Assembly (NCBI GenBank): GCA_958496175.1
Contig: OY292279.1
Location: forward strand, 16,740,001-16,804,000
Direction: 5' to 3'
Length of the DNA stretch: 64,000 bases
Source: Sisyra terminalis
Lineage: Eukaryota; Arthropoda; Insecta; Neuroptera; Sisyridae
Below the pieces are notes generated by a model that saw nothing but the letters and a program-made list of their open reading frames with translations, did not search any database and was not told the origin of the DNA. A program made the position numbers and the translations under genes. Positions 1 to 11,379 of the stretch are shown here, piece by piece (position 1 is the first letter of the stretch; each line of letters begins with the position of its first letter).

Positions 1-1500
1 ACTAGACAAGAAGATAAAAGAAACTTGATTTGAATAAAGAAGAATCTGGAATATTTGGATCATCATATCTTTATAGAAGTTTAGACGCCCATGAATATTT
101 CTCGACTCTATGACTCGGTGAAAAATGATTTTAATTTTTTTACAAATAAATGGAGACCTATTTTATGACATACTTCAGGAGTAGTAAATTATGTAAACCT
201 TTAATCCACACCCAAGTACAAGGAAGTCATAGAAAATCATTTGGCAACCGCATCGGATTTTTAAAAGTCAATCAAGGATTGATTAAAGTTAAAAAATTAC
301 TCTGTTTTGAAATTTTTCAGAATTAAATCTTTGGTATCCATTGATTGGTCAAATATTAAAACTTTCTTGGACCACAAATATTTATTATGATTACGAAAGT
401 TTTATTTATTTTTCACAGTAGGTCTGAAAAATGAATAATTAAAAGCTCTACTCTGTGCTTGATTTTTAGTTTTACCATTGTGAAAAATCGGTTCGTGTGA
501 AGTGGGAAGAAAACTTGGCAAATTTTTGCGAACAAATCATACACCTGTGTATATGTATATTTTATGTGTGTCTATTTATTTTACGTATCACATTGTAAAA
601 TGATGCCTTGACGGCGTCTCTTTTGTCGCCTCGAAGAGGATAGGATATCAAATTTAGTATGTAGGCAGCCAAATAGCGAACGTCTGTATTCCCTAATGCA
701 ACAAGAAGGCCAAAGTGTGCCCTAAGGACACGTGCCATCTCCTAGTCTCCGGCCGCACATCCGCTCCTCGTCCATATATTTCAAGTCACAAATATTTATT
801 TTACACTTTCTTTTTGGAATATAAATAAGACCATATTTATACATATATGAAGATCCTCCAACACATACCCACACACACTTACTGTGTCGAACAATTTTTA
901 TCTTCATCTCTTATATATATACATCCCCCGCCTGATTTCCACCCCGTTCATCTACGTAACTTAGATGCGCATATTTCGATGACTTTTCAATAAATAAAAT
1001 ATGAGAATATAGCATTTCGTATGACTAAAATGAATAAATATTGATGTTGAAAAATAGAAACGTAATTTTTTTCAAAAAAATAAAATAAAATAAAATATAT
1101 GTTTAAGATCGAGCGAGAAAGAAACGCGTATATCTTATTTATTGACATTATTATTTGTTATGGAAAATAAAATTCTCATGATAAATCATTTTACCAGCAG
1201 GTATTGAATAATAAAGAATATATTTTATTAGAGGTATCCCCTATAATTTTCACCCTTGCCATTCAACGTAATTTAATAGGTCAATTGCATAACTTATGCT
1301 AATGAAAAAATCAGATTTATATCTGTCGTAAATCTTTGCACATATTTAGTAAAAAGATTAAACAAATAAAACAGAATTATAAAAAGATCAAAACATTTAT
1401 TTTAAAAGCAAAAGATGATAAAATTCATATCTCAGCTTTTATTAAATAAGAAGGCAATTTAGATTGTTTAAGGTGGGTTTTTTTATTTAATGTTTCTTAA
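1..1500. other. Unassigned A+T-rich DNA
   Basis: No gene, long open frame or repeat family recognised. There is a slightly more G+C-rich patch near 600-790 with no coding signal I trust. Confidence 0.6.
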
Positions 1501-1503
1501 TAT

Positions 1504-1556
1504 TGAAATTAGCTACGTTTCGTTACGTATCGTAACTTCATCAGGCTTCTATTTCA
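1504..1556 (-). ncRNA. Hammerhead ribozyme-like motif (complete architecture)
   Basis: Read on the minus strand, the order is stem I strand, CTGATGA core (1538-1544), one extra A, stem II GTTACG-ATA-CGTAAC (six perfect pairs), GAAA (1518-1521), then CGTA and the second stem I strand. Stem I pairs as AGC/GCT next to the core and TGAAAT/ATTTCA further out, separated by a small internal loop, as in natural type I hammerheads. The predicted cleavage triplet is GTA, after the A at 1514. Stem III is only the self-complementary ACGT, so activity would probably need a dimer. The extra A after the core departs from the canonical motif. It resembles the tails of the Penelope-like copies elsewhere in the window; no coding part is visible beside it. 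Confidence 0.6.
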
Positions 1557-1559
1557 TCT

Positions 1560-4500
1560 TCTATGATCTTCAAAGCAATCACAATTCAATGAGTATGGTC
1601 ACATTATGGAGGTAATTACCGATAAAAATGTTTAGCTAATGGAAATTTGGTTTTTGAAATGTCATTCCTCATTAAATTTACTTTTCTATTCTTTAAAAGC
1701 CTGAAACCACTAAAGGAAACTTTAGGGACAGAATATTAAAGGATTAATTGCCATTGTAAAAATATTATTTTCAAAGTGTAATAATAACACTTTAAATATT
1801 ATTAAATATTATTATATGCATACCTGCTATGTACATAGGTAGGGTAGTCGTACGTATTATGGAAAATGCATCTAAAGAAAATTTTAGAATCGCTTTTTCT
1901 TAAAAATACAATAAAATAAAAGCTTAGTTACTAGAACTAAGAAATTGCATTACAAACATCCTAAAGTAAACGACCATTGAACCTACAAAAGAATTAGAAT
2001 TTCAAAAAAATATTCCGTGAAATTTTTCGTTTAAATCTCCCTTTATTGATTGTTATGATATTTTTACACAACGCTGTAATTGTAAAATTCAATGTTTCTA
2101 GTAATTCAAGAATTCAAAAAAGTATTAAAAGAACTCAAAAGAGTCTCACATCAACAGGTTCAGCGAAAAAGTGCTTCAGATTATCAAGGAAGGTTTTTTT
2201 TCATGATTTTTGCTGCTAAAATCAATATTTTCAAAAATATAGTAATGTTCCCTAAAACTGAATTGAACAATGGTAATCTTGATGGTAAGTTTCAAAAGAT
2301 ATAAAGGGGGGGGGGAAGATATAATGATATTCTGCTGATATAATCAAAATATGGAATACTACGAGTCGCTAAGAAAGGTATTTTTTATGTTTCACAAACA
2401 TCATTTTAATAAAATTCAATTTGTTATTTACTTTTTCTATCCTTATAGACTGGCAAAACAACTTGTATCAAGTTCAAGTGGTTCAGCGACAGACGACTAA
2501 TTAAGTTAATTATTAATGTTATCGTCAAATGAATGAAGACATAAATATTGCATTACTTTATACTATCCACAAATAGATTTATTTTTGATGAATGATTAAA
2601 TCCAATCAAAGCTTCTCTACTCCCATTTTACAAAGTTTGATGTTGGTATATAAATATATGAAATCCAAAATATTATTAACAATAATACCCTCTTCAGTTA
2701 ATTTTGTCTGCATTAGCATATTCAACCCACACTTTTGCAACTATGAAGATTAACATTTTCTAGTGCACTCTTCGGTCATTCAATTAAATATCCGGCGAAT
2801 TCATAAACACAGGCGAAAAGCACCTGAAGAGAGAATTATAATCAATTATTATCAGATTTCATTTATAATGTTATATTCAGTTTTGCGATACAATGGCAGA
2901 AAAACAATGGCTAGATTAAACTAGGCTTAGCTATAATATAGTTTTTTAATTGTTAATTAAGCAATTTGTTCAAAAAATATGTTTTAATATTTTTTTTTTT
3001 TTGAATATTGAAACTTTTTGTTGATTTAAAAATCAAACTTTGACTAATATTTAACATGTATAGGTAGTAGTTTTTGATTGATACATCGCTGTTTTTGGTT
3101 GATTATCGGTAAAATGTAAAGAGCTTTCAATTATAAATTAATTAACTGATTATTATTTTGTATACTTCTTAGTTAACACAAAACGTATTTAATAGTTCTT
3201 CATTATATTGTTTACTATGTATGAAAATTAATATCCATTAACAATGTATAAATTTTAGCTCATACGTCAATTATTTAAACATATTGGCAAGTACAAATTG
3301 ATAATGTAATGAATCTATTCAGAAATGTGTAACAATATGTTCAAATTTGAATTAATATTGAATAATTCTATGGCCAAAATTATTTTTTAAATATAAAGGC
3401 AAAATGCTAGAGGCGTTTATACAATAACTGTTATAGTATTTCAACAAGTTAACGTACAACTTTAAATTTAATGGTACTAATAAAATATGTGAGGGAGAAT
3501 CAATTGCCTATAGTGAATCAAAAATCCAAAAGTCATTAAAGATCTCTTATTAATGGATAAAAATATTCAAGTTTTTGCTTTAATACGTTTTTATGTGATA
3601 TTTGATATGTTACTACAAATTAAAGAAGGATTCACTTGTGAGAGGAGGAAAACTTATATACTTGAAAAATTTACATTATATAGCATTTCTATAGTCAGAA
3701 GTCGACAAATTAATTTTTTAGTAATCTTTGTTTTTGACCATAATAAAAAAAAATCTTTTGGATAGTAAGATAAAATATAATAATTTTTGTCGCATATGTT
3801 CTATATAGAAGGTACCAAAAAATACTCAAAAAAGATTTTATACAAATGATTAAATCACAAACTTGTCATATATTCCAATTTTTTTACTAAAACGACAAGT
3901 TTCAAAAGAAATGAAAAATTCATTAAAGCAAAACAATATTAATATAATCAAAACAAATTGATATATTTAAATCTTGCAATCCCATTGGCTAATAGCCTTT
4001 TGTATTGGAGCAGTTGTGCTTTCATTAGATAGCCAATAGACCCTCATTGCTTTCTTCAATGAATATAATATAGTAACCTCCGAATAGTATTAGACTTTTG
4101 AAGTTTGTAAAAAATAAATACGAAATATTTTGTTTATTTAGTTTTTCGAAAGTTCCGGAAGAATTTTTTTTAATTTCGAAATTTAGATCTTTTATAAAAC
4201 AAAAACGATTTTCTTACGCTAATAATTGACGTTTCTTTGTCGTTTGAGAATATTGAATGAAAAAATCAGATTGTTTTCATATTGGAACTCAAATTAAACA
4301 ATTTTTTAACTTCCGTAAAATCAATTTTGTTGCTCCATTTTGGTGCTTTTTCTGTTGCCCAAGGGCTCTACAAAAACAGATTTATTGCTCTTTTTTTTCA
4401 AAAAATCACTATTTTTTGAAAAAGGCTTATTTTAGTCATTTGTTAAGTATTGAAAATTATTTTTTCTGTGGAAAAAAATGGTGCTAACTAGCAACAGGAA

Positions 4501-6260
4501 AGAAGTTAGGGATGACGGTTTTAGTTTTTAAGCTCTACAATAATAAGGTTCCATAAAATATGATTTTAAAGATAAAATAGGTAATCAATTCAACAATCTA
4601 ACTATTTAATATCGATTTTTTAGAATCTCTCGTTGTAGACCTGAAGAAACTCCGAAAAATAAAGAAGCAATTTGGAGCTTTTTTGGAGCAATTTGGTCCA
4701 AATAAGAGAGTTTTATCATTTTTAATAGAACCATGTTTGATTTTCAATAATCAAGCTTCAAAATAAAAATTTTCAGAAACTAACGGTAATGGATCCAAGA
4801 AAGTAAAATTTTCCTCGCAAGTTCTACAGCATAATTTTTAGTATAAAAAAATAAAATTTTAATTTATGGAATATGTTAAAATGGAACTTTATATGTTAAA
4901 ATCGAGCTTTTACTGTAAATAGAATTTTTCCGTACATTATACGAACGATAAAGTGTTTTATTCAATAACTTTTGGATGACAAAGAAACATCAAAATATAA
5001 GGTTATTATTTTTCACAAATTTTAAAAGTATAATGCTAATTTGTATGTCAATTTTTGTTTTTTCAAAATTTTCATTCTAAAAAATTACACTGATCAATGG
5101 CGCAAATATTTCTTGACTAATCCAATATTTGAAAAAAGTTCCAAATTGAGCTTTTTACGGTGTTTTCATGGAAAAAAATTGAGTGGAAATAATATTGTAG
5201 ATTTTTTTTCCTTTAAATCTTTCGAGCTTCAAAATCACCTCAATTATTGGCATATATAAAAAAACCAAACTTTTGTTATTTATAGAAAAGCTTTGATCGA
5301 CAACCAACTAAGCCATAATAAGATTTTCTGAAAAAAATGAGAACAACAATTTTTTTCTTTGATATTTCTTAAATCACAAAAAAATATTATCATAGTTTGG
5401 AGTTCATTTTAACAAATTTAAAAATTGTATCGCTAGCTTGATAAACGTAAATCATATTAAATTTTCTAATATTTTTCTTTATTTTTTTTTATTTTCACAA
5501 AAACAACTTGAGATAATGATCTGACCCTATTATAATACTACTCAGTATCTTAACAATTCATTAAAATATATTTCCTGGGTCAATTAAAGCTCTTATTGTT
5601 CAATATGGAAAACTTAGCGATTTTTATAGAAATATCGAAGAAAAAACAATAAAAAATCCACCTCTATTTTAATTTGATTTTACATTTGATTTCTCTTTTT
5701 ATATATATAAAAATCAATTCCATAAAATTATTTTGTAATTTACTCGGTAACGTCTACATCATAAATCAAACGTAATTCGATACACCCCTTGTTGCCTGTA
5801 AATTGGAAAACATTACCTTTGACTATAACCATAAACTAATATTTCTTTTGTGTGAAAACAATAGATTTATCTTTGCATTATCTATAATACAATTTCTAAG
5901 CTTTTTATGCGAATGTTCATAAATACATTAGTTAGTGGCCGTGGGAGTCAATTTTCAAAATATAATTGACATAAATGTTTTGTACCACACTGACCCTTGT
6001 AAATCAATACGATCGTTATCTATAAATTTTTCGAATAACAATGAATATTTGCTCTATTCAATGAGATTGAAAAAAAATTACAATTTATTTTTGAAGCGAT
6101 AAATTTTAAAAAATTTTTTTCTACCAAAATACTTGATCAACATCTGAGCTTTCACTAAAAAACTAATTATGACTGTGCTTCTTTATCAATCTTTAGGTAA
6201 TAAAATTAATATGCTTTTCAAATCCAAATAAGATTTTTTCGCTGACTTTGAACAGTTATA
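1560..6260. other. Unassigned A+T-rich DNA
   Basis: No gene recognised. There is a G run at 2306-2315 and long A/T runs. The short open frames at 2.1, 3.6, 4.3 and 5.0 kb show no family resemblance and look like chance. Confidence 0.55.
4225..5000. repeat. Weak inverted repeat, possible old foldback element
   Basis: The segment around 4225-4262 reappears inverted around 4958-5000, sharing TTGAYGTTTCTTTGTC and a nearby ATTGAATRAAA. The interior holds no recognisable protein. It may be a decayed TIR element; mismatches are frequent and the ends are not defined. Confidence 0.3.
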
Positions 6261-6477
6261 CTGTGTATACAATATATAAAATATATTGCAGTTCAATTTA
6301 TGTAGTATAATTTAACACAATAATATACAAAATCAATACAATAATATACAAATTTAATATAATAATATACAAATTTAATATAATAATATATAAACTCAAT
6401 ATAATAATATTTAAAAAATCATACCTCCAACATAAATTTGAACAGAAGTTCAAACAAAAATATTCGTGACGTATTAC

Positions 6478-6518
6478 CCAGATACGTATTTCGATTGCCA
6501 AGCAATCTTCATCAGTGG
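6478..6518 (-). ncRNA. Hammerhead ribozyme-like motif, left arm of palindrome
   Basis: Exact mirror of the motif at 6601-6641, read outward on the minus strand. It has the CTGATGA core, an extra A, stem II of six pairs with a TTG loop, GAAA, the self-complementary ATACGTAT segment and an ATC cleavage triplet. Confidence 0.6.
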
Positions 6519-6600
6519 TCATCGAGTAGCTTGGATCACTCCGTAACTTCTATGTGAATCATCACATAGAAGTTACGGAGTGATCCAAGCTACTCGATGA

Positions 6601-6641
6601 CCACTGATGAAGATTGCTTGGCAATCGAAATACGTATCTGG
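6601..6641 (+). ncRNA. Hammerhead ribozyme-like motif, right arm of palindrome
   Basis: The CTGATGA core is at 6604-6610, followed by an extra A. Stem II is GATTGC-TTG-GCAATC (6612-6626, six Watson-Crick pairs), then GAAA (6627-6630). Next comes a segment completing the self-complementary 8-mer ATACGTAT, ending in the ATC triplet at 6636-6638. Stem I is CCA (6601-6603) with TGG (6639-6641), plus two further pairs after a mismatch. All invariant core bases are present. The extra base before stem II and the loopless palindromic stem III are the unusual points. A decayed relative is at 23.03-23.11 kb. Confidence 0.6.
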
Positions 6642-6718
6642 GTAATACGTCACGAATATTTTTGTTTGAACTTCTGTTCAAATTTATGTTGGAGGTATGA
6701 TTTTTTAAATATTATTAT

Positions 6719-6815
6719 ATTGAGTTTATATATTATTATATTAAATTTGTATATTATTATATTAAATTTGTATATTATTGTATTGATTTTGTATATTATT
6801 GTGTTAAATTATACT
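6719..6815 (+). repeat. Short tandem array in palindrome arm (about 21-bp unit)
   Basis: Four to five imperfect copies of an A+T-rich unit built around TATATTATTATATTAAATT. The mirror image lies at about 6304-6400 in the other arm. Confidence 0.7.
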
Positions 6816-7008
6816 ACATAAATTGAACTGCAATATATTTTATATATTGTATACACATGCTTTTCAAAGTTATGATTCTTTATTTTTTCACAGTCGAAAA
6901 CTTTTGCCAATTCGGATGAATTTTTCTCAATTGTTGTTGTTTTTCAATCGCACATTGCAATTTACTTCTTAATGATGTTTCCAGCTAAAATATTAGGCTC
7001 AAACGTAC

Positions 7009-7207
7009 TTAAGCACACCCACAGTCTGGCAACGTTACATTTTCGACTTTGTTTTTAATTTAATTCGCGAGATTTTTGTTGATTCAGTTCTAATATGGTA
7101 TAATTCTCTCTTTTATGACTAAATTTTCATTATGGATCGATTTAATCGCGAATTAAATTAAAAACAAAGTCGAAAATGCAACGTTGCCAAATTGTGGGTG
7201 TGCTAAA
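7009..7207. mobile_element. MITE with about 60-bp terminal inverted repeats
   Basis: The left arm (about 7011-7070) and right arm (about 7145-7205) are near-perfect reverse complements. Both begin AGCACACCCACA from the outside and include GGCAACGTT and CGACTTTGTTTTTAATTTAA. The spacer is about 75 bp and noncoding. The flanks read TTAA and TAAA, so a TTAA-type target (piggyBac-like) is possible but not shown. One diverged arm recurs at 21.92-21.97 kb. Confidence 0.75.
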
Positions 7208-7219
7208 TTACACTTGAGC

Positions 7220-8850
7220 TAAATATTACATAAGATTATGTATGTGTGCATATTGTGTGAAACAAAGGCCATGCATTTAGCGTCTTGCTGTGTGCTCACC
7301 GAACCATAAAAATAAATGAAGAGGGAATGGCTAAGCGCAATAAGATGAAAAATGAACTAGATATTTCCTTAAAGATATTTCATTTGGGGAAAAATTGGAA
7401 AGGAATTTAAATTATGGTTGAAAGCACTAGAAATTGAAAAATTCAGAGATTTGAACCATCCAGAGCCAGTATAAATCATTATGAAAAGGTTGACCGCAGG
7501 TGGAGGACAATCAATTGTAGTTGATGATTATTTAACATTAAACAATCAGGTTTAAACAATTAGTCATAGTGTTAAATAAATAAATAAACGATTGTTGTTA
7601 ATAAATCAATAAGCGTGTAATATGAAATAAAGCGACTAATGAAAAATGAATTAAATTTGGTACTGTTGTAGGTCCTGAAACACAAATTGAAGTTCTGAAT
7701 CAAATGTACATAAATCAAAGTCAAATATAATTACAAACAAAAGTTACAAAACGTAAAAATGTTAGAACTCTTTAATGTTTAGCTATCAAGAAAATAGTTA
7801 AAACATTAACCCATCCATTTTGTCGTGGAAAAAAGCTTCGTGTTCTATAGTTCTTTAAAGAATTTCTATAAAGAAAATTTGATAATTTCTAGCACTATTC
7901 TATCATCCCTTTATACTTCTATCATTCTCGGCTATTAAGATTGCTTAAGAAGAAAATCACAAGCAATGAGAAAAAATTGAAATTTATGCTGTAGGTAGTC
8001 AACTATTTGAGCTATGTTTTTGTAAAATTTCAAGTCGATTTGGGGCTTATTAACGGAGTAAAAAAATCATAAAGTTTTGTAATTTTGAACTGCATTACAA
8101 AATGTAAATGGATAAAGTTATGAGAGATGGCAATCAATTCTTGAGAGTTCTTTTCGTAAAAATGAAATTTTTTGGAAAAAATAGTAATGCATTCTTTGAA
8201 ATATTCCTCTTCCATCAATACTACAATCATCATTATTTGGGGGTTTCAAAGCAAAATATTTCAACGTAAAGTGAGAAAATCGTGCCAAAATTCAATCCGA
8301 GTGCCTAAAAGCTTGGCATAAATATATGTAACTCCTACTCATAAACATTAGGAAATTCCCCTTATTTTCATAATTCTGCACCGCATTTCTAAACATCCTT
8401 AAGCTTTAAGCTTTTAATTCTTACCCTACGGTGGTCATTGATTATAGCTTCCTTAAACTAATGCTAATATAATATTTTAAAGGCAATAGCCGTATACAAA
8501 AATTTTTTAAGCAATGATATTTCGGTTTAACTATATTTTTTCTAAAGTTGGAACACAAAGGAGTGAGTTCTTGTCACTTTAATTCCGCGTTACGTAGATG
8601 AAGTTCCAGGTATTAGCAATTCTAGAGGAAAAACAGAAAATAATTTTGTATCTATTTCTCGATGCTTCGTGAATAAATGTTCTTCTGGACGACCTCTTGA
8701 AATTTTCATTCATGTCTCGCAAGTTTTCTCGTAATTTAATAGCATTTCCTTTTATTTTAAATTTATCGAATATATTTAGAAAGTTGTACATTTGCTAAAA
8801 GAAACAATTTATATTTCACAATCTAATCTCGAATGTGTGACGGGCAAACT
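7220..8850. other. Unassigned A+T-rich DNA
   Basis: No gene or repeat family recognised. Short open frames at 8.0 and 8.6 kb have no supporting features. Confidence 0.55.
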
Positions 8851-8918
8851 CGACAGGGTTATAGATGTCCGGGTCAATTTCTCATTCCCAAGTGCCAACT
8901 TCTCTAAGCGTTTACGGT

Positions 8919-8931
8919 CACGTGACACGTG
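8919..8931. promoter_or_regulatory. Two CACGTG E-boxes 7 bp apart
   Basis: CACGTG occurs at 8919-8924 and 8926-8931 inside a patch (about 8830-9080) noticeably richer in G+C than its surroundings. CACGTG is the classic bHLH-zipper site. No start site or gene is visible beside it, so function is only suggested. Confidence 0.3.
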
Positions 8932-9779
8932 ACATGACTAAAATGATCATCTGTTGTCCGTTCCCGACTCCGTTATCCCTTGACATCGCTGTCACATCTT
9001 CATTTCGCGTCCCACTTATCCTCATTTCGTTCTCGAGGAAAAAAAGGGAGCGTTGCCTAAAGGAGCTGCTTGAAAAATTCAAAATACAAAACGATATCAA
9101 ATAAACGAGCACCCATTTATCTATTCAATATTGTTCAGGCGTTGCGAACCCCTAAAAAACGAAAACCCAATTTTTGCTAACAAAACGAATTGCCCGAACT
9201 CGGCTTGTTGGGCCGTTAAAAATAATTGTCCATGGCAAATGTTTGCTTCTATTAAACATTAATTTTATTCGGGAACAGTGAAATGAGCGCATGGAAAAAT
9301 GACACGACCTATATAATGGATAATATTAATAACAATTAAACTTAAATACAAGAACATGATCTCTCATTTGTTCCTTTTGAACGCTGAAATGTCTTAAACA
9401 GTTTTGTGGTTTTGACTTAATTATCTGGACAGAAAATTCAAATTGCACAAAGCGAGTGAAACAAGCTCTATTGGTTTTCATATGCAAATTAAATTACTCG
9501 AATTGAGATGGATTTTTACCCCGCATACTGTACTTCTAACTATGGTAATATATCTCTGGTATAGTAACATTTATCTCAAAAACCTTATTTTTATTTCATT
9601 AATATATTGTTTTTTTTTTTTGTAAAAGTTTTACATACCATTTTTGTCGCTCAAAAATTGAAGACCCAACAAGCCTTTAGCGTAAGGATTTCACTAATGC
9701 AACAGTAATCTTCCGAGTCATGTTCTGAAAAAGTTTTTAATAACCAGGTGAAGAAAATATTCAACACCTACACAAAATT

Positions 9780-10007
9780 GGCAAAGAATAGGAAATTTTG
9801 AAGATCATACAGATGCAAAAGTTTAAGTGCCTTGGACTGATGCGCAACGATAAATACCAAATACCTGAAATCATCATGCAAAGAAAGAATCAAGGAAAAG
9901 CAAGCAAAGAACGTTAGCCAGGACTTCCTGGCCAAAAAATCTACGAAAATGGTTCAACTAACCGCTGTTCAATCGACTAGTTCCACGTCACAGCTTCAAA
10001 AGCCAAA
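9780..10007 (+). pseudogene. LINE ORF2 C-terminal fragment (RTE-like type)
   Basis: One frame reads KFKCLGLMRNDKYQIPEIIM, matching the LGHIMRND...ellqlIl stretch near the C-terminus of common insect endonuclease-reverse transcriptase LINEs. After a frameshift it continues as RTSWPKNLRKWFN and a stop, the family's RTSWLKNLRxWFN motif. Only the last part of the protein survives, with frameshift and stops. It ends directly against the target duplication of the SINE at 10,017. Clade assignment is from motif resemblance only. Confidence 0.65.
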
Positions 10008-10016
10008 TAAGTTGTA

Positions 10017-10189
10017 TTTTTTTAATTGTTATTTACCGTCACTTTATTACTACTAAGGTTCGTTAGCGACTCTAGGGTTAATTAAATTCGTTATCGAGAA
10101 ATATTGAAAATTTGCACGATACGAGGATCGAACTCACTACTTACTGGTTTTGGAGCGGTCACCTAGACCACTCGGCTACCAGTAGGCTT
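10017..10189 (-). mobile_element. tRNA-derived SINE with target duplication
   Basis: On the minus strand the head has an A box (TAGCCGAGTGGTC, complement of 10166-10178) and a B box (GAGTTCGATCC, complement of 10125-10135), as in a tRNA-like pol III promoter. It is followed by a unique body and an A-rich 3' end. AAGTTGTA flanks it on both sides (10009-10016 and 10190-10197). The body ending TTAGTAGTAATAAAGTGAC recurs at 61.2 kb, proving a dispersed family. It is not a functional tRNA: no anticodon arm or acceptor pairing is convincing. Confidence 0.8.
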
Positions 10190-10224
10190 AAGTTGTAATT
10201 ATTTCCTATCTTTTGAAAGCAGGA

Positions 10225-10790
10225 GGAACTTGTAAAAATATGGTTTCCTACATGGTTGAATAATTTTCACCGACTATCTCTAATGAGATAGTCTCTTTCT
10301 ATTTCTAACAAGCGAAGGATTTCAATTCACCTTCTTTTCTTTCTCTTGGAGTATTTTAGTTTCCTTTATATAATATATAGAATGCATTCTTTTTCTATGA
10401 GAATTTTACATTTTTCATGAACATTTCTTCTTTCCTTCCTAACCATCAATAAAAGTTATCACTTAGTTTACTCTTCTCAATACTTCTATGAGTGTAGGAA
10501 CTTGAATAGAAACCAGAAGAAGAAAAAGTGGCCCTAGTTTTCCGCATGGTTGAATTGTTTCCACCATAACCAAAAAATCTTCAGTAGGGTAATCTACTTC
10601 CATGTTTAATAAGCTTAGGATTTCAATTCGTCTTCTTGTTTTTTCTTGGAGTTTTTCAATATATCTTGTACAACATCAAGCGTGCATTCTTTTTCTATGA
10701 AAATTGTACCTATCCTGTTAACTTTTCTTCTAAATTTCTAATAACCACATCAATAATCGTTATTATTTCGATTATTCTTTTCTATAATTT
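10225..10790. repeat. Tandem direct duplication, unit about 310 bp
   Basis: The sequence from about 10,245 to 10,480 recurs at about 10,550-10,790. Shared blocks include CATGGTTGAAT, AGGATTTCAATTC and TGCATTCTTTTTCTATGA. On the minus strand the right copy can be read as a short open stretch (KLQEKTRRRIEIL...); the left copy is broken. I do not recognise the protein. It may be a decayed exon duplicated locally. Confidence 0.6.
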
Positions 10791-10799
10791 GACGTTTGT

Positions 10800-11375
10800 G
10801 ACCCAATCCGTTCATTACTTTTCTTCATTTTTCTCCAGCATCTCATTGCCAAGCTCTTCAAATATCTCCTTTCTTGTTATCTTAGACTTTTCCAGGTAAT
10901 CTTAAAATATATTTTCTTTAAAATTTGCTGGAGAAAAAAAATATTTAAAACAAAACAAATATCTATTGAATCTTCAAAATTTTATTACTTTTACATAACA
11001 CCAAGGCCATGAGTACGTTAGGCAAGTTTTTACTGATCAATTTTTATAACGATTTTGAATATAAGCTCCGGTGTGTTTAATTGATTAACCATCCATTATT
11101 GAATAACTATAATGAAAAATTTGAATTTCAAAATTTAACCTCTAGCCATTATCAACGCACTCATGGTCTTGGCTTTATAAAGATCCGATAAACTTTTTGG
11201 AGATCCAATAGGCAAATCTTTCACCTTTAATATCGCTATGGGCTTGAACAATGAAATTGAAGTGTAATGGTTTGAAATTCAAGTATCAACTAATACACAA
11301 ATGTCTCTGTTGAAAAATCAATCAAAATTTTGAATTATAATCTAATAACATCAAAAATATATAATTACCTGGTAA
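10800..11375. other. Unassigned, with a short inverted repeat
   Basis: CCAAGGCCATGAGTACGTT (11002-11020) is matched in inverted form with two mismatches at 11153-11171. The rest may be the decayed 5' part of the Penelope-like copy that follows, but no motif is clear. Confidence 0.4.
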
Positions 11376-11379
11376 TCAA

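Larger units (their letters stand above)
6262..6857. mobile_element. Perfect 596-bp palindrome (foldback element) with Penelope-type tails
   Basis: The two arms, about 296 bp each, are reverse complements of one another around a 4-base centre (ATCA, 6558-6561). The same 74-codon open frame therefore appears on both strands (6298-6522 minus, 6597-6821 plus). That frame has no start logic or family resemblance and is probably not a gene. Each arm holds one hammerhead-like motif pointing outward and a short A+T-rich tandem array. Pairing stops at 6262 and 6857; the outermost paired bases are TGTGTATAC and its complement. The 12-mer ATGCTTTTCAAA occurs at 6211-6222 and again at 6857-6868, possibly a displaced target duplication. 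The arm identity means it is very young, under gene conversion, or an assembly artefact. Confidence 0.85.

Noticed and set aside
4635..4665. CTGAAGAAACTCCGAAAAAT as another hammerhead
   Set aside because: There is no stem II between the core and GAAA, and no Penelope tail around it.
6298..6821. Identical 74-codon frames on both strands as a duplicated gene
   Set aside because: They follow automatically from the perfect palindrome. The translation is a low-complexity A+T-rich tandem array without family resemblance.
10120..10189. A tRNA gene on the minus strand
   Set aside because: A and B boxes are present, but there is no acceptor stem. The body, A tail and target duplication identify a SINE.
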